NCBI RefSeq assembly: GCF_014905175.1
Contig: NC_057792.1
Coordinates: 3,224,001-3,288,000, forward strand
From: Aphidius gifuensis
Taxonomy: Eukaryota > Arthropoda > Insecta > Hymenoptera > Braconidae
DNA: 64,000 nt
Direction of reading: 5' to 3'
Under the pieces are notes generated by a model. It ran no database searches. It was given only the letters and a program-made list of their open reading frames with translations, and had not been told where the DNA came from. The position numbers were made by a program, and so were the translations under genes. Below, in pieces: positions 1 to 11,600 of this stretch (its first letter is position 1; the number at the start of each line of letters is the position of its first letter).

Positions 1-1200
1 TAAAATAAACTAATAAACAATATTACAAATATTTTAAATTATATTTAAAATTTATTTTATTGTTAAATAATAATAAACACTGTGTTTTATTTTCCATTAA
101 CAACATCAAACAAATTTTAGCTTTAAAAATAAAATTTAATTATCAAAAAACAATATAAAATGTTTTTATTTTACAATATAATTATTCATTGTTGATTAAT
201 AATAAAATAAAATAATTAAAAACAGTAATCAACAATGATAATAATAATTTTAGAAACAAAAAAATGAAGAGGTTATGTTGACGTTTATAGAAATTTTTTT
301 TGACACTTGCAAAGTTATTATTAATTTTATTTTGATTAAACAAAAAATTAATTATTATTATTTCTTATTGTTTATTAATATTTACCTGGAGTTGACAGCA
401 TTTAATTGTAAATAATTTGGTCTGATTATTTTCCACATGTTTGAGAGTGTGCTCATGTTAGCCGGTATATATTTTTAAACAAAATTTCGTTCTTAATTGT
501 TAAATAATTAAAAAAAAAAAATACACAACAGATCAAGCTATGATTAATATAAAATTAATACTGTTTTTTAAATATTTATTTTATTCTAAATTATTAATTA
601 CTCTTGTTTTTTCTCCAGTAAAAAAATACAAAATTATTATAACAAAAAGAAGTATATTAAATAATCTCTGCGCATGATCAGTAATGACAGTGGAAAATAA
701 AAAATAAAAAATGATCACGTGGTATAAATTTGAATGAGAATAAAGAAGGGTCGCGTATTTTATCTAAATTAATTTTCTTTATTAACAATAATGTAAAATT
801 AAATTGGTAATGCTTTTACTAAGTACATTTAATTTAACGTGAAGAATTTATTAAACAGTTGGTAAATTATTTTCATTGTTAAAATTAAATTTCATTATGA
901 ATCAATTTTATTTTATTATTATTCATAATTTAAGCTCAATTTATTATTAAAAAATTATTTTAAAAAATCAATAGCTATCTTAATTTACGAAAGAATATAA
1001 ATTTTATATTTTTCTATGAATTACAAGGGTTTTTTTTGGGTTTTTTTTTTTTATTCTAATATCTACTTGTGATTTGGATGAAAAAAAAATATGGACAAAG
1101 TATACTTGTATTTCATTTGATGTATATTAATTCGTAAAATTTAAATAATTTTATTTCTTCAATTTAATGAGAAAAAAAATTTAAGAAATTGTTTTTGCAC
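1..1200. other. AT-rich sequence without recognisable gene
   Basis: No open reading frame or splice pattern could be supported. The stretch is dominated by A/T words and homopolymers. It leads into the repeat region that starts near 1.2 kb. It could be intergenic DNA or the distal part of a neighbouring gene outside the window. Confidence 0.5.
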
Positions 1201-2110
1201 GTGGTTTTTTTTTTACCTGAAGGTTATGCTGTTTAATATTTTTATTTTTTTACCTGGAGGTTGTTTTCTTTAAATCTTTTATTTTTCACATGTGCAAAAC
1301 ATGTTTCCCAAATTTTACCTGCCATTAACCTATGACTCATAGAAACTCATAGCGACTTCTAGCAATCCTAGACAAGTCAGTTCGTCGTGAGTCTTTGCGG
1401 AGTAAACGTGTTGTAAACATTCATTCGTCCGGGCTTTTACGGTTTGGTTAGAATCATCTGAAATTATCGCGTACAGACAGCCTCGTGGTTTCTATTGTAA
1501 AAAAAAAAAGTACAAGTATTTAATTAAATTTGTTGGTTGGGCATAGTTTATAAAATATAATTCAATTAGTTAAATTATTTTATTCGATCTTAAATTTTGT
1601 AGATAAAAAGTTTTTTCGCGTAATATCTTTTAAAAATTTACAGTTTGTTAAAATAGCTTAGTTAGAAATTTGTAAAATTGCCATGTGAAACTACCTCGCG
1701 TTTTCCATTATAAAAAAAAAAAAGTGAACGTGTTAAATTAATAATTATTGGTCGAAAAAAATTTACGAAATATAATTTAATTAGGTAATTTATTTTATTT
1801 GATTTAAAATTAAAAAAAAAAAAGTTTTAGAAATTTATTTTCCACGCGGTTTTTTTTTTTTTTACTTGGACATTTTGCGGTGTCAACTTTTTCTCTGTCA
1901 TTTGCACGTCAGCAGATGACTCATAGAAAATAGCGACCTCTAGTCATCGTATAAATTCGAGAGTCCTAGACAAATTTCGTCAGTCAGTCATTAGCCTTTG
2001 CGGAGTGAATAGCACCTAAATTATTCGGGACGTGAAATCGATTTTAAAAGTTTGGTTATTCGGTACTACTGCACGTACAGCCTCGTGGTTTATCGGTAGA
2101 AAAAAAAATT
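1198..2110 (+). repeat. Diverged tandem duplication (two copies of a promoter-like block)
   Basis: A block at about 1198-1510 recurs at about 1843-2110 in the same orientation. Shared landmarks in order are a CACG(T/C)GG plus poly-T stretch, ATGACTCATAGAAA, TAGCGAC(T/C)TCTAG, CCTAGACAA, CTTTGCGGAGT, GTTTGGTTA and finally AGCCTCGTGGTTT. The copies are clearly diverged, with several indels. The block is GC-richer than its surroundings. No protein reading frame runs through it. It resembles the end of a mobile element or a duplicated promoter more than a gene, but its identity is unknown. Confidence 0.6.
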
Positions 2111-2473
2111 GCGGTTATTAAATAATTTTTAATGATTTCTTCGGTAAATTAAAATAAATAAATAATTTTAAAAGTTTAATTGAATTAATTCAAAAAGTGT
2201 AGCCTCGTGGTTTTTTAATTATTCATAATTTTTTTTTTGGGGAGTTAAAATAATTGTAAAATAGTATTCGAAACGTGCACATGCAGCCTCGTGGTATTTC
2301 GTCATAAAATTTTTCTTGATTTTCTAAGTTTTTCGTCCGGTAAAATAATTTAATAGATTTCGTTAAAAATATTTTGAAATACTACTTGCTTTTTCGTGAT
2401 AAAAAAAAAAAAAAGTTAAATTTTCTTTACTCAAATTTTAGATGATTAATTGAGTCAGTCTAGCCTCGTGGTT
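1478..2473 (+). repeat. Array of AGCCTCGTGGTTT motifs
   Basis: The core AGCCTCGTGG followed by T or A and T's occurs at about 1479, 2079, 2201, 2284 and 2461. A degenerate version, ACCTCGCGTTTT, lies at about 1692. Four are preceded by a short mixed-sequence stretch, and most are followed within 20-30 bases by an A or T homopolymer. Spacing is irregular (80-500 bases), so this is not a simple tandem repeat. In DNA this AT-rich the repeated GC-containing core is conspicuous. Function unknown. Confidence 0.6.
1950..1990 (+). promoter_or_regulatory. Candidate TATA plus arthropod initiator
   Basis: TATAAA begins at 1950 and TCAGTCAGTC begins at 1980, a spacing of 30 bases. This matches the usual TATA-to-initiator distance with the arthropod TCAGT initiator. 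The homologous block near 1330-1400 keeps a TCAGT but no clear TATA. What would be transcribed is unknown; the AGCCTCGTGGTTT motifs and the palindrome lie downstream. No transcript evidence is available here. Confidence 0.35.
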
Positions 2474-3042
2474 TTTAATATCAATCGATTCGTATTTGTA
2501 AGGGGTAATTTATTTTCTCAAAAAACTTAAACATACGGAATACAATTTAAAAAGTACATATCAATTATGCAGTAGCTTCACACTGTGCATTCTGCGTAAT
2601 GCCAGGAAAATTGTACACATTTTTTTTTCAGTTATGGGTATCACAATGAATGAGTTTTTAAACGTTTTACAAGGAGAGCAAGATGATGAATTCGATGACA
2701 TGAAGGCGCCCATGTCATTTAATTCATCATCTTGCTCTCCTTGTAAAACGTTTGAAAACTCATTCATTGTGATACACATTTCTGAAACGAAAATGTGTAC
2801 AATCTTCTTGACATTACCCAGGATACACCGTGTGGAGCTCCTTCATAATTGACATGTACTTTTCAAATTGTAAATCGTATGTTTTAGGTTTTTTTATAAA
2901 ATAAATTACCCCCTACAAATACACATCGGTTGGAATTTTTTTGAATTTGTCACGTAAATAGAGTTTTAATTTTACAATTAATAGAGTTTTTTTTTTTTTT
3001 TTATCATGAAATAACAAGTAGTATTTTAAAATATTTTTAATC
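2363..3042. repeat. Large imperfect palindrome (fold-back, about 680 bp)
   Basis: The left arm (about 2363-2702) is the inverted complement of the right arm (about 2711-3042), around an 8-base centre at 2703-2710. Paired landmarks include AGGGGTAATTTATTTT (left, near 2500) against AAAATAAATTACCCCC (right, near 2900). The inner arms pair GATGATGAATT with AATTCATCATC. Identity is highest near the centre and falls outward, with small indels. Because of the symmetry, similar 72-codon reading frames appear on both strands (2634-2852 plus, 2561-2779 minus). I treat these as by-products rather than genes. Candidate explanations are a fold-back transposable element or an inverted duplication. Confidence 0.85.
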
Positions 3043-3266
3043 AATTTTTTTTTTTTTAAACGTCGTTTATTCTGGGTCAAACTGAGAAATTCGTTCAATC
3101 ACTCGGGTGATCATCGGGGTATAGTGAGTTCGGTTGAAAATAGTGAAAGTGTGATTAATGAATTAGTGAATAAGTGTTTATTGTGAAAAAGTGTATGAGT
3201 GTAAAGATAGAAGTATAAAGAGAAGAGTGTCTGCTGCTGTTTTTTGGGATTGTCGGTGCACGGATC

Positions 3267-3470
3267 ATCATCTTCATGGCTATTTGCTGAGAGAATCATC
3301 AACCAGGCTGGGATTGGATTATTGGAGACTATCTTGACAACTTCTTCATGGATTTGCTGAGTGGATCATTAACCAGATTGGAATTGGAGACTACTTTGAT
3401 AACTTCTTCATGGCTATGCTGAGAGGATTATTGGAGATTACCTTGCTGTTTTTTTGATGATTTTGCTGTT
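3267..3470 (+). repeat. Degenerate tandem repeat, about 62-75 bp units
   Basis: Three units carry TCTTCATGG, then GCTGAG(A/T)G(G/A)AT(C/T)AT, then an A/T-rich ATTGGAGA(C/T)TA segment. They start near 3267, 3343 and 3405. The last unit is shortened. The unit vocabulary partly overlaps with the 137-bp repeats downstream (GACAACTTCTTC), so the two arrays may share an origin. Confidence 0.6.
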
Positions 3471-3634
3471 TGCTGTCATAAAGTAAGTTCCTCTAGATCA
3501 AAATTGACTAGTTGTAATTTTTAACCTATCCCGGAAAAGTGCTTCAATATCCTTGAAGTTTCAAAAAAATTTATGCTATATTTTTTTGAAGCTTCTTGTC
3601 GTTCCAAAATATTATTTGATTTGTATTGTTTAGA

Positions 3635-3810
3635 TTCATTTTGACTGATTTTTTCAAATAATATATTCCATTTTTTTGAGCCAAATTAAAGGGCGGTAGT
3701 GTAACAGTCAAAATGAATCGACCCTGTCTTGCTCAAACAGAGTAGACAGGGGTGATTAGGATTTATTATTATCTATCGTGATAATTTATAATAGATAAAT
3801 TATCACCCTT
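3635..3810. repeat. Inverted repeats next to a possible LTR boundary
   Basis: GATTCATTTTGACTG near 3635 is the inverse complement of CAGTCAAAATGAATC near 3706. GTGATAATTTAT near 3778 pairs with ATAAATTATCAC a few bases on. Between them lies a purine-rich AAATTAAAGGGCGG followed by TAG and TGTAACA. A purine tract followed by TG is the layout expected at the 3' LTR boundary of a retroelement. No gag or pol frame and no matching second LTR were found, so the LTR reading is weak. Confidence 0.4.
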
Positions 3811-3923
3811 TTCCAATTGCGATGTATGTTTGTATGTAAGATTTTTTTATTTGATATTGAACGCACTTTTCCAAAATACATTAATGATAGAAGACTATAG
3901 TATATCTAATGCGATTGCTGCTG

Positions 3924-4473
3924 TTTAAGATCTCAAGATATTCTATGATTTTCAAGACTTGGTCGTTTGTTGTTTTCGTTGGGTCATATTCTTCTCGTCG
4001 ACGTCCGTATGCTGATGGAAGATTGCCTGGACCAGTTCTTCTCGTGATTTCCGCTTTTCAAGACCTCAAGATATTTCAAGATTCTCAAGACTTTGTTGTT
4101 TGCTGTCGTTATACAAGAGGATCATTGGGTTTTCATTGACGTCCGTATGCTGATGGAAGACTAACTGGACAATTTTTTTTCGTGATTTCCGCTTTTCAAG
4201 ACCTCAAGATATTTCAAGATTCTCAAGATTTTGTTGTTTGCTGTCGTTATACAAGAGGATCATTGGGTTTTCATTGACGTCCGTATGCTGATGGAAGACG
4301 AACTGGACAACTTTTTCTCGTGATTTCTCGTGATTTCTGCTTTTCCAGACCTCAAGATATTTCAAGATTCTCAAGATTTTGTTGTTTCCTGTCGTTAAAC
4401 AAGAGGACCACCAGATTTTGATCGACACTTGCTGATGGAAGACTGGCTGAACAACTTCTTGGGATGCTGCTTC
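3924..4473 (+). repeat. Four tandem units of about 137 bp
   Basis: The units start near 3924, 4055, 4193 and 4341. Each contains TCAAGA(C/T)CTCAAGATAT, TTGTTGTTT, an ACAAGAGGA segment (absent in the first), CGTCCGTATGCTGATGGAAGA, CTGGACAA and TCGTGATTTC. Units 2 and 3 are nearly identical; units 1 and 4 are more diverged. Partial reading frames run through both strands but are not conserved in phase. This looks like a small satellite or a repeat-bearing non-coding transcript. A degenerate relative occurs near 5147-5280. Confidence 0.75.
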
Positions 4474-5145
4474 TTTTATAATATTTTTTATTACTTATAT
4501 TTACTAAAACTCTGTTTAGTTTTGAAAAACATCAATATCATGGGGATAAACATAAAAAGCAAGTTTTTGCCATTTTTCATTATAATTTATAACTGTAGTT
4601 TTTTTTCACGTTAAATTATATTCGCCGAGTCGAGAGACGGTAACTTAGTACTAGGTTCATCAATACTGAACGCTGTTGGGGACAGGACCGAGTTTTCGCG
4701 TAGAGTTCGTCACCCGTGGAAGTTACGATTTCAGGCATTGCCGTCACTTCGTCTAGCTTGCGGGGAGTCGGAGCAGAGTTGACGAGGTTATTTCAGTATT
4801 GCTTGTTCAATTTTACTTTGTTATTGTTTGCCGATAAAGTTTTGAATTACACGCTATTGAAATGATTTATTTTACTGTTGGTTCGAGTACTATCATTTAG
4901 ACCGTAATGAATAAACAATCGATGTTAATAGTTATATTTCATAGTAAATAGCGTTTTTTCCCGGTAGTATCTTTAAACAATCAACAACGGTAATTATTTT
5001 TCATGGGGCGATTAAAGAAATTTTTATTTTATTTTTAATTACGTATATTGACTTTGGCAAAACTATCCATGATGTTTTATATCTATAGTAAAAAAAAATT
5101 TATACAAAGAAAAGGATCAACTACTTGGGGAAGCATCTACGTCAC
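4474..5145. other. Spacer with a GC-richer segment
   Basis: Most of the stretch is AT-rich, but about 4621-4800 is mixed-composition and non-repetitive. It contains words such as CGCCGAGTCGAGAGACGG and GACAGGACCGAG. No coding frame of useful length covers it. It might be part of a mobile element or a conserved non-coding RNA exon; nothing specific was recognised. Confidence 0.35.
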
Positions 5146-5146
5146 T

Positions 5147-5480
5147 ATGCTGGTTAAAGAATACCTGGACAACTTCTCTGTCGTTTGCTGTTTTTTGAGG
5201 GTCAATTTTTGGATACAAGAGGACCAACTATTTGGAGCCATTGGATTTTCATCTACTTTAAGACACTTCAAGATACCTTAAGATCTCTGAAGAGACTTCA
5301 AGAGACCTCAAGATACCTTACGATACTTCAAGACTTCAATATTTTCAGGATTTTTTTAATTTCAGCATTTTAAAATTTTCAGCACTACAAGATTATCAAG
5401 ACTCAGGATACCTCAAGATACCTTAAGATACTTCAAGACTTTAATATTTTCAGGATTTTTTTATTTTTTATTTTTTATAA
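5147..5480 (+). repeat. CAAGATACCTTAAGATACTTCAAGA short-period repeat
   Basis: A degenerate member of the upstream 137-bp family (GGACAACTTCTCTGTCGTTTG, GGATACAAGAGGACCAAC) runs into repeated 10-12 base words built from TTCAAGA, CTCAAGATA and CTTAAGATA. ATATTTTCAGGATTTTTTTA occurs twice, near 5339 and 5448. No gene is supported. Confidence 0.6.
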
Positions 5481-5506
5481 GATATATATTTTTTTTTTTT
5501 TTTTAC

Positions 5507-5625
5507 GTAAGCGTCGACTGATCAGTACGGAAAGCGATCGAAAGGCGTCAGCGTGCGAAAAGCGTAAGCGTGTGAAAAGCGAGCGAAAAGCGTAAGCGTG
5601 CGAAAAGTAAGCGAAAATCGTAAGC
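5507..5625 (+). repeat. GCGAAAAGCGTAAGCGTG short tandem repeat
   Basis: The words GCGAAAAGCG, GTAAGCGTG and GCGAGCGAAAAGCG recur at 15-20 base spacing across about 120 bases. This is strikingly GC-rich compared with its surroundings. There is no reading frame of note. It may be a minisatellite. Confidence 0.65.
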
Positions 5626-5639
5626 GTGATTAGAGTGGA

Positions 5640-8615
5640 GTAGGTCTACGGGAGAAACCACTGAAAAAAAAACGAGCCAAAAATGTCTTACCTCTTGGGT
5701 GGCTGGGAAAAGACACGTGTATATTATTGAAATTAATTATTTATTTATTTTTTTAAAGTTTGAGTCTGATTTAATAATACTCATTTTATTTTTTTGCTTA
5801 TAACTAATACATTTTCGTAGGAAAAATTTAAAAAATTTAAAAACTTGCAAATGATTTATTTTTTTTCTATCAATAACTGATGCTTAGCCCACTATAGAAT
5901 TTTTTTTGCGATTATTAAAGCATTTTTCTCGATAAATTTTACCAATATCTGGCGTTTTTTTCCGAGTTTTTTTTTTTTGAAAAATAAATAATTATCGATT
6001 ATCATTAAAAGACTTGTATAGTGATTTAAATAATAATTATGATAAAATCACAATACAAATATAATAAAAAAAAAATAAATTTTAACTGTAAAAAAATTTA
6101 CAACCTTTAGGCGATTGTCTGGACACATATATATTTTAAAATAAAATAGTAAATTGTGGGTGGTAGAGTGAAAAAACTATTGAAGCCTACAGGGCAAAAT
6201 GTATAAAGAGATTTTCGTCTGGATATAACTATCTTTTTCTCACGACTCGATGAGCATTATAATCTAAAGCTGAAGATCCAGAACCATATCTTTTAAAATT
6301 TACCCTCAAGCTAAATTTGGCAACGTATTGGCCCCAAGGGAAACTCACATTGGTGTTACGAGATCTACAGGCTTGATTACTTTCACCTCACCATCATCCC
6401 CCAAATATCACCCCACACACACACATACAAATTCAGATAAATATATTCACATATACTATCAAACCTTCAACCCCTCTTGAACATTTTTTTATTATTATTT
6501 TATTTTCCTCCTCATCTAGACACTTTTTTTTTCTCCTCATTCATTTTTTCATTTTCTTTTTTCTTTTATATTGAACCTTTTAACTGGGTAAATATGTGTT
6601 TTATAAAAAAAAAAAAATAATAAAAATTGTTACGGTAGTAAAATTAGAGCTTGAAAAAAATAAAAGATATATTATATTATTTTTTTCAAAAAAGTTCGAT
6701 AAAAAGAAATGGTAAAAATTAAATTGACGAATGGAAAATGAAAAAAAAAAAATAGATATAAATTTAGTTTGTAAATTTATATATATATATTTTTTTTTGT
6801 TCAATAGAAAGTTTATTTTATTTAGTTGAAAAAAAAATAATAAAAATTGATAAAACACTTTGAATCATAAAATTCAGGTAAAAAGTTTAAAAGAAATATT
6901 TTCAATGAATTTCTTCGAATCAACCCTCAAATATTTTTATTATTTTTTTTTTTATTATTTTCTCGACACTATAGTTTCTTTGTATCCCCTTTTCTCAATT
7001 TTATTCTATTCTATTTTATATATTTTTTTTCTTATATAAAGTGAATTGAACTTGCTGATGATGAAGAAATAAAAAAATAATAAAAAATATATTACTGGAG
7101 TATTTTTTTTTTATTTTTTCTTCAAGGCAATTACGTTGTTCAAGTCAATTTGACGCCAGTAATAAGTATAAACACGATAATGTTTGATGGTCATAAACTT
7201 TCATCCCTTGTTTATTTATTTTTTCCCCTTTTTTCTTCATTATTTATTTTTTTTTAATTTTGATTTTATCATGAAAGTTTTTCTACGTGATGGTAAATAA
7301 TTATGTCAGTTTAATGTATCGATCCTTCAAATTTACAAAGACTTAAGTGTTAATTTAATTTGACACTGTTTATCATCCCCTAAAATGACAAATAATATTT
7401 CAGCTTTAATTAATTTTTTAATTACAAAAAAAAAAAAAAACATCAAAATACTTTTAAAAATTATCTGAGAAAAACTTTTTTTCTGTAAATAATTTTCACT
7501 CGCTTTGAACAAAAGTATTATTTAATGTTTAAAAAAATAATTATTTATATTATTATAATTATTCTCTTTAATTAAATTTAAAACAAACAGATATTTTTAT
7601 TTAAATTCTTTTGAGATCCATTTGTGATATATATTTATCTTTAAATTTATCAGTGACAATTATTTACAGATTTGTATACATTTTATTTTTTATTCTGTAT
7701 TATTTTATATTTTAATATGTATATGTGTACACTTATCTTTAGCTGAAGAGTTTTTAAATGACGTGGTTGATCCTACAAAAGTAAAGGGAGCTTTAATTAA
7801 TCTTTTTGCAAATACAAACACTCGAGTTTTTTGAGCGAGGGCAAACGTTAAGTACCATTCTCATTTCTCAACATTAAAAGAAAAATAATAATAATTTTAT
7901 TTTCAAAAAAAAAAAAAAAAATACTATGTATAAGGGCGTATGGGATAAAATAGTTAAATTAATTTTTCAAAAATCCGTTTAACTGAAATTTACTATAGTT
8001 TAATATATTAATTCAAAAAAAAAAAAAAAAAAATTAAAAACAAATATGAAAGCTAAATCAAAATTATTTAATATTCTTGTAAAATTTTTAGAGCAAAAAT
8101 ATTTACTTCAATAAGTCTATTTTTGGCTTTAATTATAAATTTTTTTTTTTTTCTAATTATTATTGAATGCTGTACGAATTTTAATTAAACAAGCTGGTAA
8201 AATCAATTGAAAATTTTCATCATTAACGGCAATAAAAGCGAGTTTATAAATAAAAAAAAAATTTTTAATTCGATTTTTATAAACTAGAAATTCCCTGTAA
8301 TTTTCAAAATATTTTTTGTTAAATTTTCAACTAATTTAAAATACATTCACATAATTCTAATGAAGGAAGAAAAATAATTGCTTTTTTTTGTTAAATATTT
8401 TGTTTTTCTTTTATTTTTCATGAAATAAAAAAAAACATTCTATTTTTTAATTACATTATTATTGTAATGTTATATTTTGTTTTTTTTATGTATATAATAT
8501 TATTTTTATATAACTTATTTTAATTTTCGTTGAAAAATCGATGATCAATTATTTAATTATTTCTTGTGTTAAATTTAATTTTATATATATATATATATTT
8601 GTTTTATTAATTTAT
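5640..8615. other. Non-coding stretch 3' of the hig gene
   Basis: No supported gene. It probably includes the 3' untranslated region and downstream flank of the minus-strand gene ending at 8616. A lower-AT, non-repetitive segment lies at about 6170-6480. A segment at 8076-8242 recurs near 27078 and is listed separately. The rest is A/T-rich with many homopolymers. Confidence 0.5.
8076..8242 (+). repeat. Dispersed repeat, copy A
   Basis: The segment starts with TTGTAAAATTTTTAGAGCAAA and contains ATATTTACTTCA and TTTTCATCATTAACG. It matches 27078-27250 in the same orientation and order, with about three quarters of positions agreeing by eye. Two copies 19 kb apart indicate an old interspersed repeat. 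It has no coding capacity. Confidence 0.55.
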
Positions 8616-11600
8616 TTAAACATCACTCCAAGATCTGCAAGGTGGTGGTGGTCCACTCCATATACCATTATCTCTACATGTTGGTTTTTTAACTTCAAGT
8701 GGTGTAACAAAGCCTGGTGAGCACGTTACTTGTATTGTATCACCTGGTTTGTACCAAAATTTTAATGGTGATATTATACCATGTGGTGGATCACCAGGAT
8801 AAGGACACATAACTTCACCTAAATTTTCAAAAAATTAATATTTAACACAAGCTTAAAATAATAACAACAACATAAACTTTATGAATCATTAACTAACATA
8901 TTGGTGGTTCATGTGACCATGTACCATTTTCTGTACATATTATTGAACCTTCACCTATCATTTTATGTCCAGGTAAACATGAAAATTTTAATAATGATCC
9001 AACTTTTCTTATTCTATTGTTACGTTTTTTACCAGCAATTTTTTCAATTTCAATAATACCATTTTTTGGTGAATTTGGTAATGGACAAGTTATTTCTGTT
9101 AATCAAATAAAAAAAATATTAATCATTTAAAATAATAGTTAATGAGTTAATTTAAATATTATTTACGTGAACATGTTGGTATTGTTGTATTCCAATGACC
9201 ATTTTCATCACATGTTATTATTGATGAACCAACAATATTATTACCCCATAAACAAGTAAATATTGCCATACCATTAACACTATTATTATGTTGTAACATT
9301 ATTAACTTTGGATTTATATAATTTATTTCATTAATTGGAGGACACTGTATTAATTCACAACGTGGTATTTTATTTGACCATTTTCCTGTAATTTAAAAAA
9401 TAATTTATTATACTTTTTTTTTTAAATAAATTATCAGATAATTTATATTTTTTTTTTTACAACTAATTTTACTTCTTGCTTTTGGCAGAATCTCCCTTAA
9501 TTATTATTATTTTTGTACTAACCCCCTCTTGAAACATTTTCATTCAATTATCACGACTCGTTTCGTTTAGAAATTCGTTCAACTAACGAGTCTGATTTGC
9601 AATTATCGTTGGTATAAAAAATTTATATATATATATTTTTTTTTTTAATTTAAAATATAAATAAATTACAAGAATAAATATTGTTGCTTGATTGTAAATT
9701 GGTAATAATAAATGTAAATTATTTAGTAAACGAAAAACGAAAAGAAAAAAAATCGAAATAATTTACTTTTTTAGAAATTTATTTATTTATTTGAAAAGGT
9801 CTTACCATTGTATTGACATGTTAATACATTTGAACCATTAAGTCGGTAATTATCGGGACATTTAAATTCAGCTTTTTGTCCTAATCTTGTGCCTTGAATT
9901 TTAGATGTCATTGGTTGTGGTAATCGACTTAACGAAGGACAATGAATGTCTTGAAAATAAAAAATAAAATCATTAAAATGTAGAAATTATTTATAATTTT
10001 TACATTTTATTTATCTTTTATACTTTTAAATATATTATTTTTTTTTTTCTATTTATTTATTTTTAATTATTTTTTTTTTAAGAAAATGATAAAAGTTATT
10101 TTACTATATCGTAGAAAGGTAACTGTAGAGTTAAATTAAGTTGAAAGTTTGACTTTGGAAAGTTAGTAATAAAGTATCTAATACTCAACTTGAATATTTT
10201 ATATTTTCAAATAAAATTTGTATATTATAATATTGTTAAATAAATTTTTAAAAAAGTTTATTATTATTTTTAATAAATGATATTATAACTTACCGGCAAC
10301 GTGAATTCGTATTGAATTTGTAAATCCTTTGGGAGTTGAACAAGTATAAACTCCAGAATCTTGATTTTTTATGTAATATATTGACAGACGATATTTCCAG
10401 TCTTTTTCCGATGGTGATATCGCCCATCCTGAAATTAAATAATTTATCATTTCATCCCTCCAATATTCTACTTTATTCTTCCAACAAAAATACATAAAAA
10501 GAAATAAAATTATTTCGAAAAAAAAATTCTACATCAATGTCGACAAATCTAACATTTATAATTTTTATTTTTTTTATTTTTTCTTTCATAATAAATATAT
10601 TTCCATCAATTTCTTTTTTTTTTTATCACTATTTAAAATATTCATTTATTTTATTTTAACATTTTTTAAATTTACACGTCAATTTTATTCACTGTTGAAT
10701 TTTTTTTTCTTTTTTTTTCGCGAAATAAATTGTCAGAATAATCAATTGAATTTTTTTTTTCATTTAAAAAGTTTTAATAAATAAATAAAAATACGAAAAT
10801 TAATAATAGCATGTGTATAAACAAGTAAATAAAAATTGTGAACAATTTATCAAAGTCAAATGAATTTATTGTTTGTTTTTTTTTTTCAAAATATAAATTT
10901 TTATTTTTAAAAAAAAAACAATTATATATTGATAAATAATAATTTGTTAAATATTAACAGCTCAACTAAAATATCTATATTTTATTTTAACTATCAATTT
11001 TCATTTTTATATTTATTTATTTTTTTAAAAATTAATTGTCAAGATATCAAGTGGATATAGAGTTCAGTAGTTGTTAAATTCAAGCAAATTTCACAAACAT
11101 ACTGTTGGATGAAATTTTGAGTAGGATTATATTTGTTATTTTGTGTATAATTCAAGTTGAAAATAAAACTTGGATTTACTATAAATAACATATATATAAC
11201 TCAACTTTTAAATGAAAATAATCAAAAAAAAAAATAAAATAAAAAACACATTATTTTATTATGAAAACAAAAGTTTTTGTGGTTCATTATTAATTCAATT
11301 AAAATATAATTATTATTATTAAAATTTAAATAAATTTATACATTTATTTTTTTGCTAAATTTTTATTAATTATAATTAATTAGGTACTACTCATGACCAA
11401 GGGGAGTGTTGGAAAAAAAAAAAATACTTTTATTAATTTTTATCAACTCAATAATTATTATTTATTTAAAAAATTAACAAAAAACAAATGTATTATTATT
11501 ATATTTATAAAATAACAATAAAAATTTTTTAAATTAATTGTTTTTAATGGGATGAGTAGCTTCTTAAATTAATTGTATAATAAATTTTTTTTAAAAAGAT

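Noticed and set aside
2561..2852. Overlapping 72-codon frames on both strands
   Set aside because: They are mirror images produced by the palindrome. There is no splice or homology support.
3909..4428. Frames running through the 137-bp repeats
   Set aside because: Frames change between units and stop positions are not shared, so they follow from repeat composition.
1200..5640. Integrated viral or polydnavirus sequence
   Set aside because: No viral gene or excision motif was recognised. Repeats and a palindrome alone are not evidence.
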